Below, piece after piece: positions 34,239 to 45,567 of a stretch of DNA of 64,000 nucleotides. Position 1 is the stretch's first letter, and the number at the start of each line of letters is the position of its first letter. Source of the stretch: Bettongia penicillata ogilbyi (Eukaryota > Chordata > Mammalia > Diprotodontia > Potoroidae); assembly GCA_023548195.1 (NCBI GenBank), contig JAJHZJ010000220.1, positions 565,279-629,278 of the forward strand. Reading direction: 5' to 3'. The notes beneath the pieces are model-generated. The model was not told the origin of the DNA and did no database searches. It saw only the letters and a program-made list of their open reading frames with translations. The position numbers and the translations under genes are program-made.

Positions 34239-35336
34239 TCATTCTTGTGTTTGAAAGTCAAATTTTCTTTTCAGCTCTGGTCTTTTCAACAAGAATGCTT
34301 GAAAGTCCTGAATTTCATTGAAAGACCATTTTTTCCCTTGAAGTATTATACTCAGTTTTGCTGGGTAGGTGATTCTTGGTTTGAGTCCTAGTTCCTTTGA
34401 CTTCTGGAATATACTATTCCACGCCCTTTGATCCCTTAATGTAAAAGCTGCAGGATCTTGTGTTATCCTGGTTGTATTTCCACAATACTGGAATTGTTTC
34501 TTTCTAGCTGCTTGCAATATTTTCTCCTTAACCTGGGAATTATGGAATTTGGCCACAATGTTCCTAGGAGTTTCTCTTTTTGGTTCTCTTTCAGGTGGTG
34601 ATCAATGGATTCCTTCAATACTTATTTTGCCCTCTGTTTCTAGAATATCAGCACAGTTTTCCTTGATAATTTCATGGAAGATGATGTCTAGGCTATTTTT
34701 TTGGTCATGGCTTTCAGGTAGTCCCATAACTTTTAAATTATCTCTCCTGGATCTATTTTCCAGGTCAGTTGTTTTTCCCATGAGGTATTTCACATTCTCT
34801 TCCATTTTTTCATTCATTTGGTTTTGTTTTGTGATTTCTTGGTTTCTCAGACAGTCATTAGCCTCCATCTATTCCATTCTAATTTTGAGAGAACTATTTT
34901 CTTCAGTGAGCTTTTGAACCTCTTTCCATTTAGCTAATTCTGCTTTTGAAAGCATTCTTCTCCTCACTGGCTTTTTGAACCTCTTTTGCCAATTGAATGA
35001 GCCTATTTTTCAAGGTGTTATTTTCTTCAGCATTTTTTTGGCTCTCCTTTACCAAGCTATTGACTCCTTTTTCATGCTTTTCTTGCATCTCTCTCATTTC
35101 TCTTCCCAGTTTTTCCTCCACCTGTCTAACTTGATTTTCAAAATCCTTTTTGAGCTCTTCCATGGCCTGAGCCCATCGGACATCCATCTGGGATGTCTGG
35201 GATACAGACGCCCGACCTCCAAATCTTTCCCTGATGGTAAGAATTGTTCCTCATCATCAGAAATGGAAGGCGGGAACATCTGTCCCCCAAGAAAATAGCT
35301 TTCTATGATCTCATTTTTCTTCCCTTTTCTGGGCAT
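34239..35336 (-). pseudogene. L1-type ORF1 protein gene, broken
   Basis: Reading from 35336 on the minus strand: an N-terminal segment starting MPRKGKKNEIIESYF, a coiled coil (35187-34930, MEELKKDFENQVRQVEEKL then heptads), an RNA-recognition segment (34868-34602) with ENRSRRDNLKVMGLPES, and the C-terminal domain (34556-34239) with AWNSIFQKSKELGLKPRI and YPAKLSI. This is the normal domain order of L1 ORF1p, an RNA-binding trimer that packages element RNA. At least two frameshifts and one in-frame stop, between coiled coil and RNA-binding domain, break it. Full length would be about 350 residues. The order and spacing otherwise look intact, so the copy is fairly young. Confidence 0.85.
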
Positions 35337-35339
35337 TTT

Positions 35340-36011
35340 CCCAGCCAGTTACTTGACTTCTGAGATTCCTGTCCACCCCTGCCTAGATCCGCCCAGCTAG
35401 TGCTTGGGGTCTGAGATTCAAATGCTGCTCCCCAGCCTCAGGGCTTTCCGTGGCAGGCACAGCTGCTATTCAACGTGAGCTTAAGTTCTGGTGCTCAGGT
35501 GAGGGCAGGGTTGCCTCCCAGGCTCAGTTCCCTCAGGGGGTTTATGAGAAGACTTTCAACAATGGAGCTCCTGTCTGCTTGGGGAGTCCCGGACGCTGCT
35601 GCCTCTGCCGCTCCTTCTGCTGCTGACTCCCAAGGGGGCCTGAGTCACAGAGACCCCGTTTCCCTCTAAGCCAGCCCAGAAATCTCTCTCACTGACCTGG
35701 AGCGTCTGTGGGCTGAAGGACCTTCGCGGCTGCCAGAGATTCCGTCCCTGAAGCCTGCTCGAATCTGCTCCTCTCTGTGCAGCATGGCCAGGGCAGCACA
35801 GGGGTGGTTTCCCCCGTCTGGTGCATGAAGAACCCCTGGGGACGGCTTTCCAGGGCTCTCAGGAACAGAAATCTCCTCCGCTGGGTTGCTGCGCAGCTTG
35901 CACTGGTCCAGAATTTGTGGGGAGTTCTTTTTACAGAAAATGTATGGACTGTGGGTTCAGAGCTAGCATAAGTGAATCTTTCTACTCCACCATCTTGGCT
36001 CCTCCCCCCTT
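35340..36011 (-). promoter_or_regulatory. L1-type 5' UTR / internal promoter region
   Basis: GC- and CpG-rich relative to the window, upstream of ORF1 on the minus strand. The first bases carry the 'ccaagatggtgga' motif near 36000, a YY1-type core (CCAAGATGG) used by L1 internal promoters. Contains the only cluster of CpGs in the window. Confidence 0.7.
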
Positions 36012-36020
36012 TTCCCACTT
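36012..36020. repeat. Target-site duplication, right copy
   Basis: 'ttcccactt', identical to 33213-33221. Confidence 0.6.
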
Positions 36021-36129
36021 CTATATATCTGATAGTAGAGATGGTGACATGGTGAGTTTCAAAAGGACAAGAAAGTGAACAACCAAGAGGCCTTGCAGTG
36101 GAATAGATGCTGGGTTGTGCAAACATTTG

Positions 36130-36475
36130 GTTGAAAATCTAGGCCCTGAAAGACTTGATTCAAGTCATCAGTAGCTGAGGAGGAAACTAAGCTGCATTTG
36201 AATTTGAACTTAGTGGGACCAATGATGTGTAGAAATTATATTAAATTAGAGCCTATTCTTTCTAAAAAATTAAAGTGATATGAGGAGATTATTCCTTCCA
36301 CACACACAAAAAAAATTGGGGAAAATAATGTTTATTCCTGCTTTTGCTGTATATTTGAAATAATTTTGCCTTTAAAAGTTAATAAATATTAATGGGTTAA
36401 ATTGGAGAGAAACACTAGAATGAGAGTTTGAGTCAATAGCATTAAAGAAAGATGTGCCCAATCCCTCAACTATAC
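36130..36475 (+). mobile_element. LTR-like repeat, copy A
   Basis: Shares a stretch including 'tgaacttagtgg' near 36204 and an AATAAA at 36381-36386 with the copy at 54366-54731, in the same order and orientation. The poly(A) signal and length fit a MaLR/ERVL-like LTR. The family is not resolved. Confidence 0.5.
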
Positions 36476-36782
36476 TCCTGGAACACTTGAAAGAGTCATG
36501 TAACCAGCCTCACTCAAGGAAAATGAGGCAAAGGTATTTGCTACACAGGAATTTGCTACATTTCTATATTTTCCTCTACAGCCTGCATTTCTTTTCTCAT
36601 CCTTATGTGTACTAATATTGCTAGTAAATGTTTCATAACAGTAATCTCTTAAATGCTCACCTTTTCTTCCTGGTAAATAAAAATAAGGTCCAGAATAACT
36701 GCACTCTTGGTTACTTCCTTCACCTTTTAAGAGATTAAATGACCAAGAATACAAGTCAAAAATTCTTTTTCTGCTCTATATC

Positions 36783-36874
36783 AGAGAGAGAGAGACAGAC
36801 AGACAGACAGAGAGACAGAGAGAGAGACAGAGACAGAGACAGACAGATAGAGAGACAGAGAGAGAGAGACAGAG
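36783..36874. repeat. (AGAC/AGAG)n microsatellite
   Basis: 'gagacagacagacagacaga' and 'gagagagacagagacagaga' units, purine-rich on the + strand. Confidence 0.95.
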
Positions 36875-36904
36875 ATCCCAAGTAAAGTTCCAGGTGGTTA
36901 AAGT

Positions 36905-37770
36905 TGCCTACCTTAACAATGCCCTGCCTCTAGATCATTTATGTGATTTGGGTCCAAAATTCCTCATCCATTTTCTGTAGTTTACTTGCCAGTCTATAGT
37001 GTGTCCCTACACCTCATTTTATAGCTCTATAATCCTCTTCAATCTCGTCTAATGCTTTCTACCATGTCCCTATCCTATGTCAAGCATACTTTGCTCCAAT
37101 ACTGATTAGTCACTGTTCCCATGTGTTTGTCTAGTACTTTCCTTGCCTATTGTCTTTGTTCAAAGAAGATCATATGCTTATAATTTCCTCCTTTTTTCGT
37201 TGTCTGTTTTATTTCAATTTTCAGCTATAATTGCACTATCTCTGTGAAGATTTTCTTACTCCCCACCTTGAAAGCAATCTCTTCTCCCTTCAGTATTTTA
37301 TTTGTGTCTCCCTTGTGCATTTATCTGTCATTCATATATCATTTCATTTTTATACTCAAATCATTTCTTAGTACCTCCCTCAACAACATTTCATAGAAGA
37401 TTCCATTGTAACAAATTCATATAGTTAAGGAAAACTTCATGAACTAACCAGATCAGATGGCAGATGAACCAGCTTCTGCATTCTCTACACCTTTATTTCT
37501 CCTATCAGGACATTCCTTCTTGGACCTACATTTAGGGGAAGTTCCCAGGCCAGTCATGATCCATGAAGGTTCTTGGTTGGCTTACCTTGTGGTATAACAC
37601 TCAACCATAGAAATCCCTCAGTAATTTTCTTGTCCATGTCTGAGTCATGTCTTGAAACTAATTTTCATGACTCTAAACTGGCATTTTAATATCTAAACTA
37701 TGCTGCCTCTTGTCTTACTCATAGTAGGTGTTTAATGAATATCTACTTATTCAATGAACTCTCACTTGTC
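36905..37770 (+). mobile_element. L2 LINE 3' region, plus strand, fragmented
   Basis: The block at 37010-37160 ('cacctcattttatagctctataatcctc' and 'tgctttctaccatgtccc' with '..catactttgctccaatactgattag') and the end at 37715-37765 ('gtcttactcatagtaggtgtttaatgaatatctacttattcaatgaact') fit L2 order. The middle is weak. Confidence 0.55.
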
Positions 37771-37834
37771 TTTAACACATTTATCCTCTTTACACAGAAA
37801 TGATTAACAAAGTGGTGGAAAACACCCTGGAGTA

Positions 37835-37985
37835 ATAGTGTAGAGGCTTAGTATTACCTTAGGTATTACATGTGTGACTTGTGTGAGTCACTTAATTCTC
37901 TGGCTTTACAAATTAAAATGATTAAACCAGATAATCTCTGTCTCAAAGATTATCTGATTTCAAAGGAAGATGAGAGTCAATAAAT
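37835..37985 (+). mobile_element. MIR-related SINE, plus strand
   Basis: 'gtgtagaggcttagtattacctt', 'acatgtgtgacttgtgtgagtcacttaattctctggctttacaaattaaaatgattaaaccagataatctctgtctc' have MIR-type head, core and tail. Confidence 0.7.
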
Positions 37986-39090
37986 CTTATGAGAAATTTA
38001 ATTGTGTAATGTTTCTCATATTCTCATATATAGTCTCCATCAGTCATCAAAAGTCCTGATTCTACTTCCTTCTGAGGATAAGTCTGTTGTTATTTTTAAT
38101 GAACAGGTTCCTTTGCACCTCAATGGGAGCCTGGGAGAAAATGGGAAGGAAAAACCACTACTTGCTCTCTACAAAACTACCAAGTGTATAGTGTTATTGT
38201 ATTATTCCTTCCCAATATCATGGCTATCCTCAACCTCATCAAACACTGCCTGTTAAGGGATATTGTTTAAATAGTACATATTTAAGAACTTTGGTAATAA
38301 GTCTTTTGGTAGATGAGAGTAAATATTAATTACATGTTAACTTCATGAAATTATGCAATTTACAAAACAATTTTTTCAGTACTTCCTCATTCCTGTATTT
38401 ATGACTTAGATACCAAAAGAGTCATTATTTTAAAGATGCTAGCAGGTTTCAGGATACAATTCAATTGATTTCTCTTTGCATCATTTCCCTTGCCAATATC
38501 CAACTTCCATGGTGGGGGTATGAAGGTGTTTGGCTGAAAGGGAAAGTCAGCTATTTTATCTTTCTCTTGTCCACCACCCTTTCATGGATAGAGCCACTCT
38601 TTCCTAGATGGTTCATTGAGGTGACCCCCTTGGTTATACTTCTATTCCCCCCATAGCTTGAGATCAAAACTCATTCTTTAAATCTAAAATTTAAAATTTA
38701 AATTTTTTTCTACTTGGAGAGAAAAATAACAAGAACTTTGTCATGAGGTCAATGACTTCGAAAGAAGCCACTGCAGCTGTCTACTGGCCCCTCTCACTCG
38801 AATATTGATAGCTCAGTCTGTGTCTAAAAATCTTTTTTGGTCTAGACTCACTTAATGTTAGCTTTGAGGGAATTTATAGGAGCATATGTTAATACTTTGT
38901 TGTTGTTGTGGTTCAACATGAGTTTCTACCCAATGAAAAATTCAGGTGATTAAAAGAGCTTTCTGATATCTCTTTGGGAGGACAATTATAGCCATCTAAT
39001 ACACTGCTAAAACAAATAAACAAACTCAAGGGCACATACATACCTCACCAAAATCACCAGCACCACCAGACATTCTCAATATTTGAAGTC
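37986..39090. other. Unassigned sequence
   Basis: No gene or recognised repeat. Confidence 0.5.
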
Positions 39091-39094
39091 CATT

Positions 39095-40600
39095 TTTTTA
39101 AATAGATTTTTTTGTTTGTTTATTCCACTTAATAGCATTTTTTCCAATTATATGTAAAGATAGTTTTCAACATTCACTTTCATAAGATTTTGAGTTACAA
39201 TTTTTTCTTTTCCCCTTCCTCTCCAAGATATCAAGCAATCTGATATGTCATATATGTGCAATCGTATTAAACAATTTCCACATTATTTCCACATGTTGTG
39301 TAAAAAGAATCATAAAGGTAAAACAATGAGAAAAATAGGGCAAGAAAATAATATGCTTTAATCTGCGTTTGGATTCCATAGTTCTGCTTCTGAATGTGTA
39401 TGGCATTTTCTATCATGGGTGTTTTGATATCGTCTTAGATTATGATATTGCTGAGAAGAGTTAAATCTATCAAAGCTGATCATCAGAAAATGTTTCTGTT
39501 CCTGTGTACAGTCTTCTTCTGGCTGTGCTCACTTCACCCAGCATGAGTTCATGTAAGTCTTTATTTTTTTTTATCTGCCTTCTCATCATTTCTTACAGCA
39601 CAGTAGTGTTCCATTAGGTTAATATACCACAACTTATTCAGTCATTCCACAACTGATAGGCATCCCCTCAATTTCCAATTCTTTGCCACCACAAAAAGAA
39701 CTACTATAAATATTTTTTGTACATGTAGTTCCTCTTCCTTATTTTATGATCTCTTTGGGATATAGACCTAGTGGTGATATTGCTGGATCAAAGGGTAGGC
39801 ACAGTTTTATGATCTTTGGGGCATATTTCCAAATTTCTCTCCAGAATTGTTTGATCAGTTCAGACTTGGACCAAAAAGTATTAGTGTTCCAATTTTCCCA
39901 CATCTTCTCCAACATTTATCATTTTCATCTTTTGTCATCTCAGTGAATCTGATAGATGGGATGTGGAACCTCAGAGTTGTTTTGATATACATGTCTCTAA
40001 TCAATAACGATTTAAGTTAGTTTTCCATATGATTATAGATACCTTTAATCTCTTCCTCTGAAAACATCCTTTTCATAGCCTTTGTGCATTCATCAATTGG
40101 GGAATTAATTCTTGTAAAGAATTGTAAAGTATTGTAAATTGTAAAGTATTCTTGTAAAGTATTCTTGCAAAGTATTCTTGTAAATTCTACCCAGTTCTCT
40201 ATGTATTTTAGAAATGAGACCTTTATCAGAAAGATTGACAGTAAAAATTGTTTCCCAGTTTTCTACTTTCTTTCTAATCTTTGTTTCAGTGACTTTATTT
40301 GTGCAAAAACTTTTAATTGAATGTAGTTAAAATTACCCATTTTGCATGTAATAATGTTCTCTATCTTTTGTTTTATCATAAATTCTTCCCTTCTCCATAG
40401 ACCTTACTCTAGCAAGCATTATTCCTTGCCCTCCTAAATTGTTGATGATATCACCTTTTATATCTAAATCATGTACCCATTTTGACCTTATCTTGGTATA
40501 AGGTATAAGATGTTGGTCTATGCCTCATTTCTATCACACTATTTTCCAATTTTCCCAATAAGATGGTGAGTTCTTATCCCAGAAGCTGCAGTCCAGTATA
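39095..40600 (-). mobile_element. 5'-truncated L1, minus strand
   Basis: An L1 3' UTR and ORF2 C-terminus read leftward. Bases 40441-40489 give RSKWVHDLDIKGDI on the minus strand, the conserved block that also appears as VKWIHDLGIKIDIMD in the L1 at 57283. A FWDKN-type motif near 40580 marks the upstream side. A minisatellite of 'gtaaagtattctt' units (40108-40188) has grown inside. Many stops. The 5' break is at about 40600, close to the RTE 5' end. Confidence 0.85.
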
Positions 40601-40644
40601 GTCATTGACTTCCATGTCTTCTGTACATAACCTATTATCCACTA

Positions 40645-42645
40645 TGGTGTAGGGTGTGCTCAGGGAGGTGTGATGACTGCTGAGTCCATTTTGGGGCTCT
40701 TTCCACCTTTGGTGTCCACCTGTTCCGCCTAATTCTCACCTGCGGGTCCAAGAAGCTGCAGCATGTGCAGTGGCCACATCCCAGTAAACCGTTTTAGCAG
40801 ACAGGCCAAACCAGGTTGAGGATAACCAAAGGTTCTCAAACCCATTGGTGAGTTGGGGGGCGGGGTGTCTACCCCATGAATATGAAGACTTCCTGTGGTG
40901 GAATGGGCAGATGAAAACAATTTGTTCCAATGACCATGAAGGAAGCCGAAGCAGGAGACATAGAGTACTTAGAGTTTACTTAGACACCAGAGATGCCAAG
41001 GACATCCACTCCATTCTGAGCCATCACCAGTCATCTTGACTGTCCTGCCACTGGACTATCATGACTTTGGAGGACAGAGTGAGGTTGATGACTTCGTGCA
41101 ACCCTGCCTCACTTAAACCCAACTTAAGCACAAATCAAAAGATATCACCCATACCATTTCACTATTACGCCTCAAAGTCCTGTGGCAACAGGCAAATGAA
41201 GAAGCAGCAGGTGTGGATACACTGGTTGCTGTAGTCACAACCTTGCACACAGGCATCCCAGGCTATAGGATCATTTCTCACTGGAAGCAGCAGTGATACT
41301 CGGCAGCACTGTGGGTGTCTGAGCAGCCTTTTAAGAATCACACTGCTCATCTCCTGGTGTGAGAAAGGGGGTAGAAAATGTGCCCCAAATATTGTCTGCT
41401 TATCTAACCCTGACCTGATTACTGCACCAGACAGGGAATCCCAGTATGCAATAGAAACACAAAAAAATAAACAAAATGTACAAAAAAGATTTGCAAAGAT
41501 GATTCCACTCACCATTGGCACATGGAATGTGCGCACACTAATAGACAACACAAAATCCAGTAGACCTGAAAGAACTGCTCTTGTTACAAGATGCCTGTTC
41601 AGGCATCTCATCCAAATAGCAGCCCTGAGTGGAACAAGGTTGGCCAATGAAGACAAGTTTACTGAAGTTGGAGCTGGATACACCTTTTTCTGGAGTGGGC
41701 ACAGTGAAGGGGAGCATCTTGAAGCTGGTATGGGTTTTGCAATCAAAACTAATCTAATCAGCAAGCTGGTATGCCTGCCAAAAGGAGTAAATGACAGGCT
41801 CATGATAATGTGATTGCCACTCACAGGAAAATGCCATGCTATCATCCTCATTGTATATGCTCCCTCAATGACAAACCCTGGTGAAGTCAAAGAAAAATTT
41901 TATGAAGACATAGAGACCCTTATCATCAACATGCCAAAAGACTTGTGCATCGCATGACCTTCTCATCACTAACACTGTCTTCCATTTATCTAAACGCAAT
42001 AAAACTTCATGAATATACCATCGCAGCAAACATTGGCACGTAATAGACTATGTTATTGTAAGGAGAAGAGACAGAAAAGATGTGTCAAAGGCAATGTGTG
42101 GTGCAGAGTGCTGGACTGATCATAGATTTAACCTTTCCAAGCCAAGTATTCACATTCAGCAAAAGCACCATCCCCAAGGCAAAATGACTACCAGAAGAAT
42201 TAATGTCAACAAATTACAGCTCTTCTTTGAGTGTGAACAGTTTACTTCTGACTTGGAGGGAAAGTTGAGCCAATATATAGTTGTCAGCAACAGTGGAGCA
42301 GAAAAGAAGTGGGCAGCTCTCAGAGATTTGGTGTACAGCACTGCATTTGTTCATCTGGGTCAGAACACTTGCAAACACCAAGACTAGTTTGATGAAAATG
42401 ATGAGGAAATTCAGAAGCTGCTAAATGAAAAATGTAAACTCCACAGGATTTACCAGCAGGATAGTTCATCCACCTCTAAGAAGGCAGCATTTAATTCCAT
42501 AAATAACAAAGGTCAAGCAAAGCTTAGAGAGATGCAGGATTCCTGGCTCAGTAAGAATACAGATGAAATTCAGTTTTATGCTGATAGTAACAATCCAAAG
42601 TGCTTTTATGAGTCCCTTAAAGCTCTTTATGGAAAATTGTTTCGC
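40645..42645 (+). mobile_element. RTE-clade LINE, 5' part only
   Basis: A 5' UTR of about 0.85 kb (including 'cccagtaaaccgttttagca', 'gaggataaccaaaggttctcaaacccattggtgag') is followed by an endonuclease relic (from 41499) and the linker before the reverse transcriptase (up to about 42640). It then stops. LINEs normally lose the 5' end. This copy keeps it and lacks the RT and 3' end, which points to a secondary deletion or rearrangement. RTE elements are the partner of MAR1-like SINEs in marsupials. Confidence 0.85.
41499..42642 (+). pseudogene. RTE apurinic-type endonuclease gene, broken
   Basis: The 105-codon open part (41499-41813) begins MIPLTIGTWNVRTL; TIGTWNVRTL is the APE-family N-terminal motif with the conserved Asn. 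GAGYTFFWSG follows at about residue 62. A TGA at 41811-41813 replaces what looks like a decayed CGA codon. Beyond it, frame recovers to about 41950 (KEKFYEDIETL). A deletion of roughly 75 codons then removes the GDFN catalytic block. DLLITNTVF resumes at about 41955, WTDHR at about 42112, and linker motifs continue (CQLRD-like AALRDLVYSTA; REMQDSWLSKNTDEIQFYAD), ending KALYG near 42630. No RT. Inactive. Confidence 0.85.
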
Positions 42646-42649
42646 TCTA

Positions 42650-43660
42650 TCTTTTTAGAGATTCTGTCAGTCCATATTCTGTTTAGAGGCTTGATTAAAT
42701 GTTGGTTCTGAGGGAAACTGGAGACAGTTCAGGCAATTTCCTGGCTTTTCTCTTCCATCTTGACTCCATCTTCCAATTATTTGTTTCTTTTAAAAATACA
42801 TCAATTATAGAAAGTGAAAAGACCCATGCAAAGAAGTAAAGAATGTTATTATTTCAGGAGGAGAATCAGAGTTACATTAGAAACTTGGAAGGTCATTGTA
42901 ATTCTGTGAAAAGCAGGACTCTTACAAATCTCTTGCCAGTGAGGCTTGTTCTTAGTTCTGGACCCTCTTTTCTCTCTTATCTGCCACTCAACTCTCATTG
43001 AAACTCCTAAATGAAGAGGCACGAGTTAGGATATTCTTGCTCCTCTTTCTTCTATACAGTATTGGAGCTGCAATTTTTCTAATTGTAATGGCAATGATCT
43101 CATGCCTTCATCAACCATTACTTGGTCTTGCATATCCTCTGTTTCTCACACGATCTCAGCTCCTGCTCCTAGTATTAGAACTCAGTGACCAATTTCTCTT
43201 CCATCCTGCTATACTGTCTTTTGAATCTATCTATCCCAGCTTCAGTAAAATTTCTTAGCTTAAAAGGGTTATATTTAAAATTAGGTGATTGCCATATGCC
43301 ACTTTTACATCATGGACCCAACTAATTATCTTTTGATATTCATAGAATTTTCAGAATGATGTCTTAAAAAACATAATTAAAGGAAATACTAAATTTCAGT
43401 TAAAGATCAGTAGAAATAAAAGTCCATTTTCTCCATCCAGTCTCATGCAGCCCTCTGAAATTCAACTGTACATCACTTTGGGACCAGAGATTAAGAACTC
43501 TTGCTGCAGATAATTTCTAAGATTCGTTCCAATTCTAAATCTATGCTCTTACCTATTGATCCAAGGGAAAAACATCATATTTCTTTCTGAAAAGGAGTTT
43601 GGGCCAATTTCCTTTCCTTTTCTACCTCTTTTTTAAACATATCCTCTTTATTCTTTTTTT
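42650..43660. other. Unassigned sequence
   Basis: Noncoding between the RTE and the next L1 3' end. A hydrophobic frame at 42998-43258 is not supported as a gene. No repeat family recognised. Confidence 0.5.
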
Positions 43661-43664
43661 ATTT

Positions 43665-44464
43665 TTGTTTTTTTAACAGTTTTATTCATTTATTTTTAGA
43701 TTTTGACATTCATTTCCACAAAATTTTGAGTTCCAATATTTCTCCTCATCTTTCCCCTCCCTCTACCCCATAAGACCTTGCATTCTGATTGCCCCTTCCC
43801 TCAGTGTGCTGTCTCTTCTATCACACCCCACCCTTCCCTTATCCCTATCTTCTCTCTACCCCATTACCAGCATTTCTTATTTCCCAGTTATATGCAATAA
43901 CAATTCTCAACATTTGTTTCGAATATTTTGAATTCCAACTTCTCTCCCTTCCTCCCTCCCTACCCATCCCCACTGAGAAGGCAAGCAACTCAATATAGGC
44001 TATATATATGTTGTTTTGCAAAAGACTTCCATAAAAGTCATGTTGTGTAATACTAACTATATTGCCCTCCATTTTACCCTGTCCCCCATTTTTATTTTGT
44101 ATTCTCTCATTTGATCTTGTCCCTTACCAAAAGTGTTTTTATTTCTAGCTACTTCCTTCTCCCATCTGCCCTCCCTTCTATTTACCCCCTCACCCCACTT
44201 GTCCCATTGTCCCCTACTTTCCTGTAGTGTAAGATAGCTTTTCATACCAAATTTAGTGAGCATGTTATTCTCTCTTTAAGCCCCTCTCACTTCCTCCTTT
44301 TTCTCCTCCATTGAAAATGAATTTTTTCTTATCTTTTTTATGAGTGATAGTCTGTCCCATTCCATTTATCCCTTTCTTCTCCCAATATTTTCCTCTCTCA
44401 CCCCTTAATTTTATTTACTTTTTATGGATATCATCTCTTCTGATTCAATTCAACCTGTACTCTG

Positions 44465-44514
<50 letters not shown>

Positions 44515-44665
44515 GCCTCCACCTACCCAAATGCTGAGAAAAGTCTCAAGAGTTACAAGTATTATCTTTCCAGGTAGGAATGTAAACAGTTCAGCTTTAG
44601 AAAGTCCTTTATGATTTTTCTTTCCTGTTTATGATTTCATTCATTGTTACAAAGTAAAAAATTTG
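43665..44665 (-). mobile_element. HAL1/L1 3' UTR, 5'-truncated copy
   Basis: Matches 33222-34230 in order and orientation: 'acattcatttccacaaaattttgagttccaa', 'gcttcca..catgttgtgtaatactaactatat' and 'cctgtagtgtaagatag..'. It stops at about 44665, just before where ORF1 would begin, so it is a 5'-truncated member of the same family. Contains the (TG)n array. Confidence 0.85.
44470..44512. repeat. (TG)n microsatellite inside L1 3' UTR
   Basis: An array of TG at the same position where the 33222 copy has a shorter 'tgtgtgtgtatgtgtgggtgtgg' (34080-34105), so the array expanded from an element-encoded seed. Confidence 0.9.
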
Positions 44666-44849
44666 AAGGTAGGTCATCTGTCATTTTCAGAACAGTCAGG
44701 ATAACTATTTGTGATAACAAACTTCTCTAACTTAGTACAGCATATGCCTTTGAAGCTAGCGGCAGGATTTTTTTGGGAGGGGAGGAGGGAGAAGAGCATA
44801 CAGGACAGATATATAGGAATAGGAGGAATCTTTACTGTAATCACCTTGA

Positions 44850-44932
44850 TGATATATGTGTGGGTGTGTGTGTGCGTGTGTGTGTATATCCATATTTATC
44901 TATTTATATACACATATATATGTATGTATAGG
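44850..44932. repeat. TG/TA-rich tract
   Basis: 'gtgtgggtgtgtgtgtgcgtgtgtgtatatcc' and 'tatatacacatatatatgtatg'. Confidence 0.85.
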
Positions 44933-45164
44933 TAGGTAAACTCCTCATAAAACATTTTGAATTTGATCAAATTGTTTCTCTTTAAAAACCAATATGCAAT
45001 CTATTCAGAATCTTCTATAGTCTTTGTGCTTTGATTGCTTTAATGATCACCCTGAATATCTTATTAAGACAATTTGCTCTCTAGGATAAGGTTTCTTTTC
45101 TGAAATGGCCTAGATACCTAATGTGATAATGAAGATAACATTTCCAACTGGTTACTATAATCTT

Positions 45165-45370
45165 AGACCTCAGAGCCAGAAAAAAACTAGATTCTATTTG
45201 TGATACATAATGGTTTGGTGACCTTCAGTAAGTCAACAAATCTCTCAGTGCTCCATATAACTCTCCAAGACTCTGAGTTACAAAGAATGTGCTGACTTGT
45301 ATTGGTAGAAGGAGTTAACTCATCTAGGAGTTCCTTATATCATGAAATTCAGTCTGTAGCCCTTATATTT
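45165..45370 (+). mobile_element. Marsupial MIR-related SINE, plus strand
   Basis: Core 'gtgaccttcagtaagtcaacaaatctctcagtgctcc' followed by the distinctive 3' half 'gtgctgacttgtattggtagaaggagttaactcatctaggagttcc'. The 3' half matches the one at 17340-17455, so they are the same family. Confidence 0.75.
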
Positions 45371-45439
45371 TAATTCTCAAATATTTCCTTCCATTTTTAT
45401 TAGAATTTTAACTACTTATCTCATATGAGTGCATATTAG

Positions 45440-45512
45440 ACAGAAATGCAGACATACATATGTATATATGTATGTATGTGTGTATACATATATATGCATA
45501 CATATATATATG

Positions 45513-45563
<51 letters not shown>
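45440..45563. repeat. TATG/(TA)n tract
   Basis: 'catatatatgcatacatata' units followed by about 40 uninterrupted bases of TA (45521-45563), immediately 5' of a SINE. Confidence 0.9.
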
Positions 45564-45566
<3 letters not shown>

Positions 45567-45567
45567 A

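Larger units (their letters stand above)
33222..36011 (-). mobile_element. HAL1-like element (half-L1), near full length
   Basis: A 2.8-kb element on the minus strand. It has a GC-rich 5' UTR beginning 'ggggggaggagccaagatgg' near 36007, the classic L1 5' start. An ORF1 relic (34239-35336) follows, then about 1 kb of L1-type 3' UTR and an A-rich end at 33222. No ORF2 sequence is present between ORF1 and the 3' UTR, the defining feature of HAL1 elements (established family knowledge). Nine-base flanks match (33213-33221 and 36012-36020). ORF1 has frameshifts, so the copy is dead. A partner L1 would have supplied the reverse transcriptase. Confidence 0.85.

Noticed and set aside
35340..36000. 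CpG-rich block that could be a gene promoter/CpG island
   Set aside because: It sits exactly at the 5' UTR of the HAL1-like element, begins with the L1 'ggagccaagatgg' start, and has no gene next to it.
41165..41890. 241-codon open frame on the minus strand
   Set aside because: It is antisense to the RTE 5' UTR and endonuclease. The + strand shows the family's conserved TIGTWNVRTL and GAGYTFFWSG motifs, so this frame is a shadow.
42998..43258. Hydrophobic 86-codon frame with a membrane-segment look
   Set aside because: It begins at a TTG, lacks support from splice sites or neighbours, and one apparent resemblance to a potassium-channel first helix is too short to trust.
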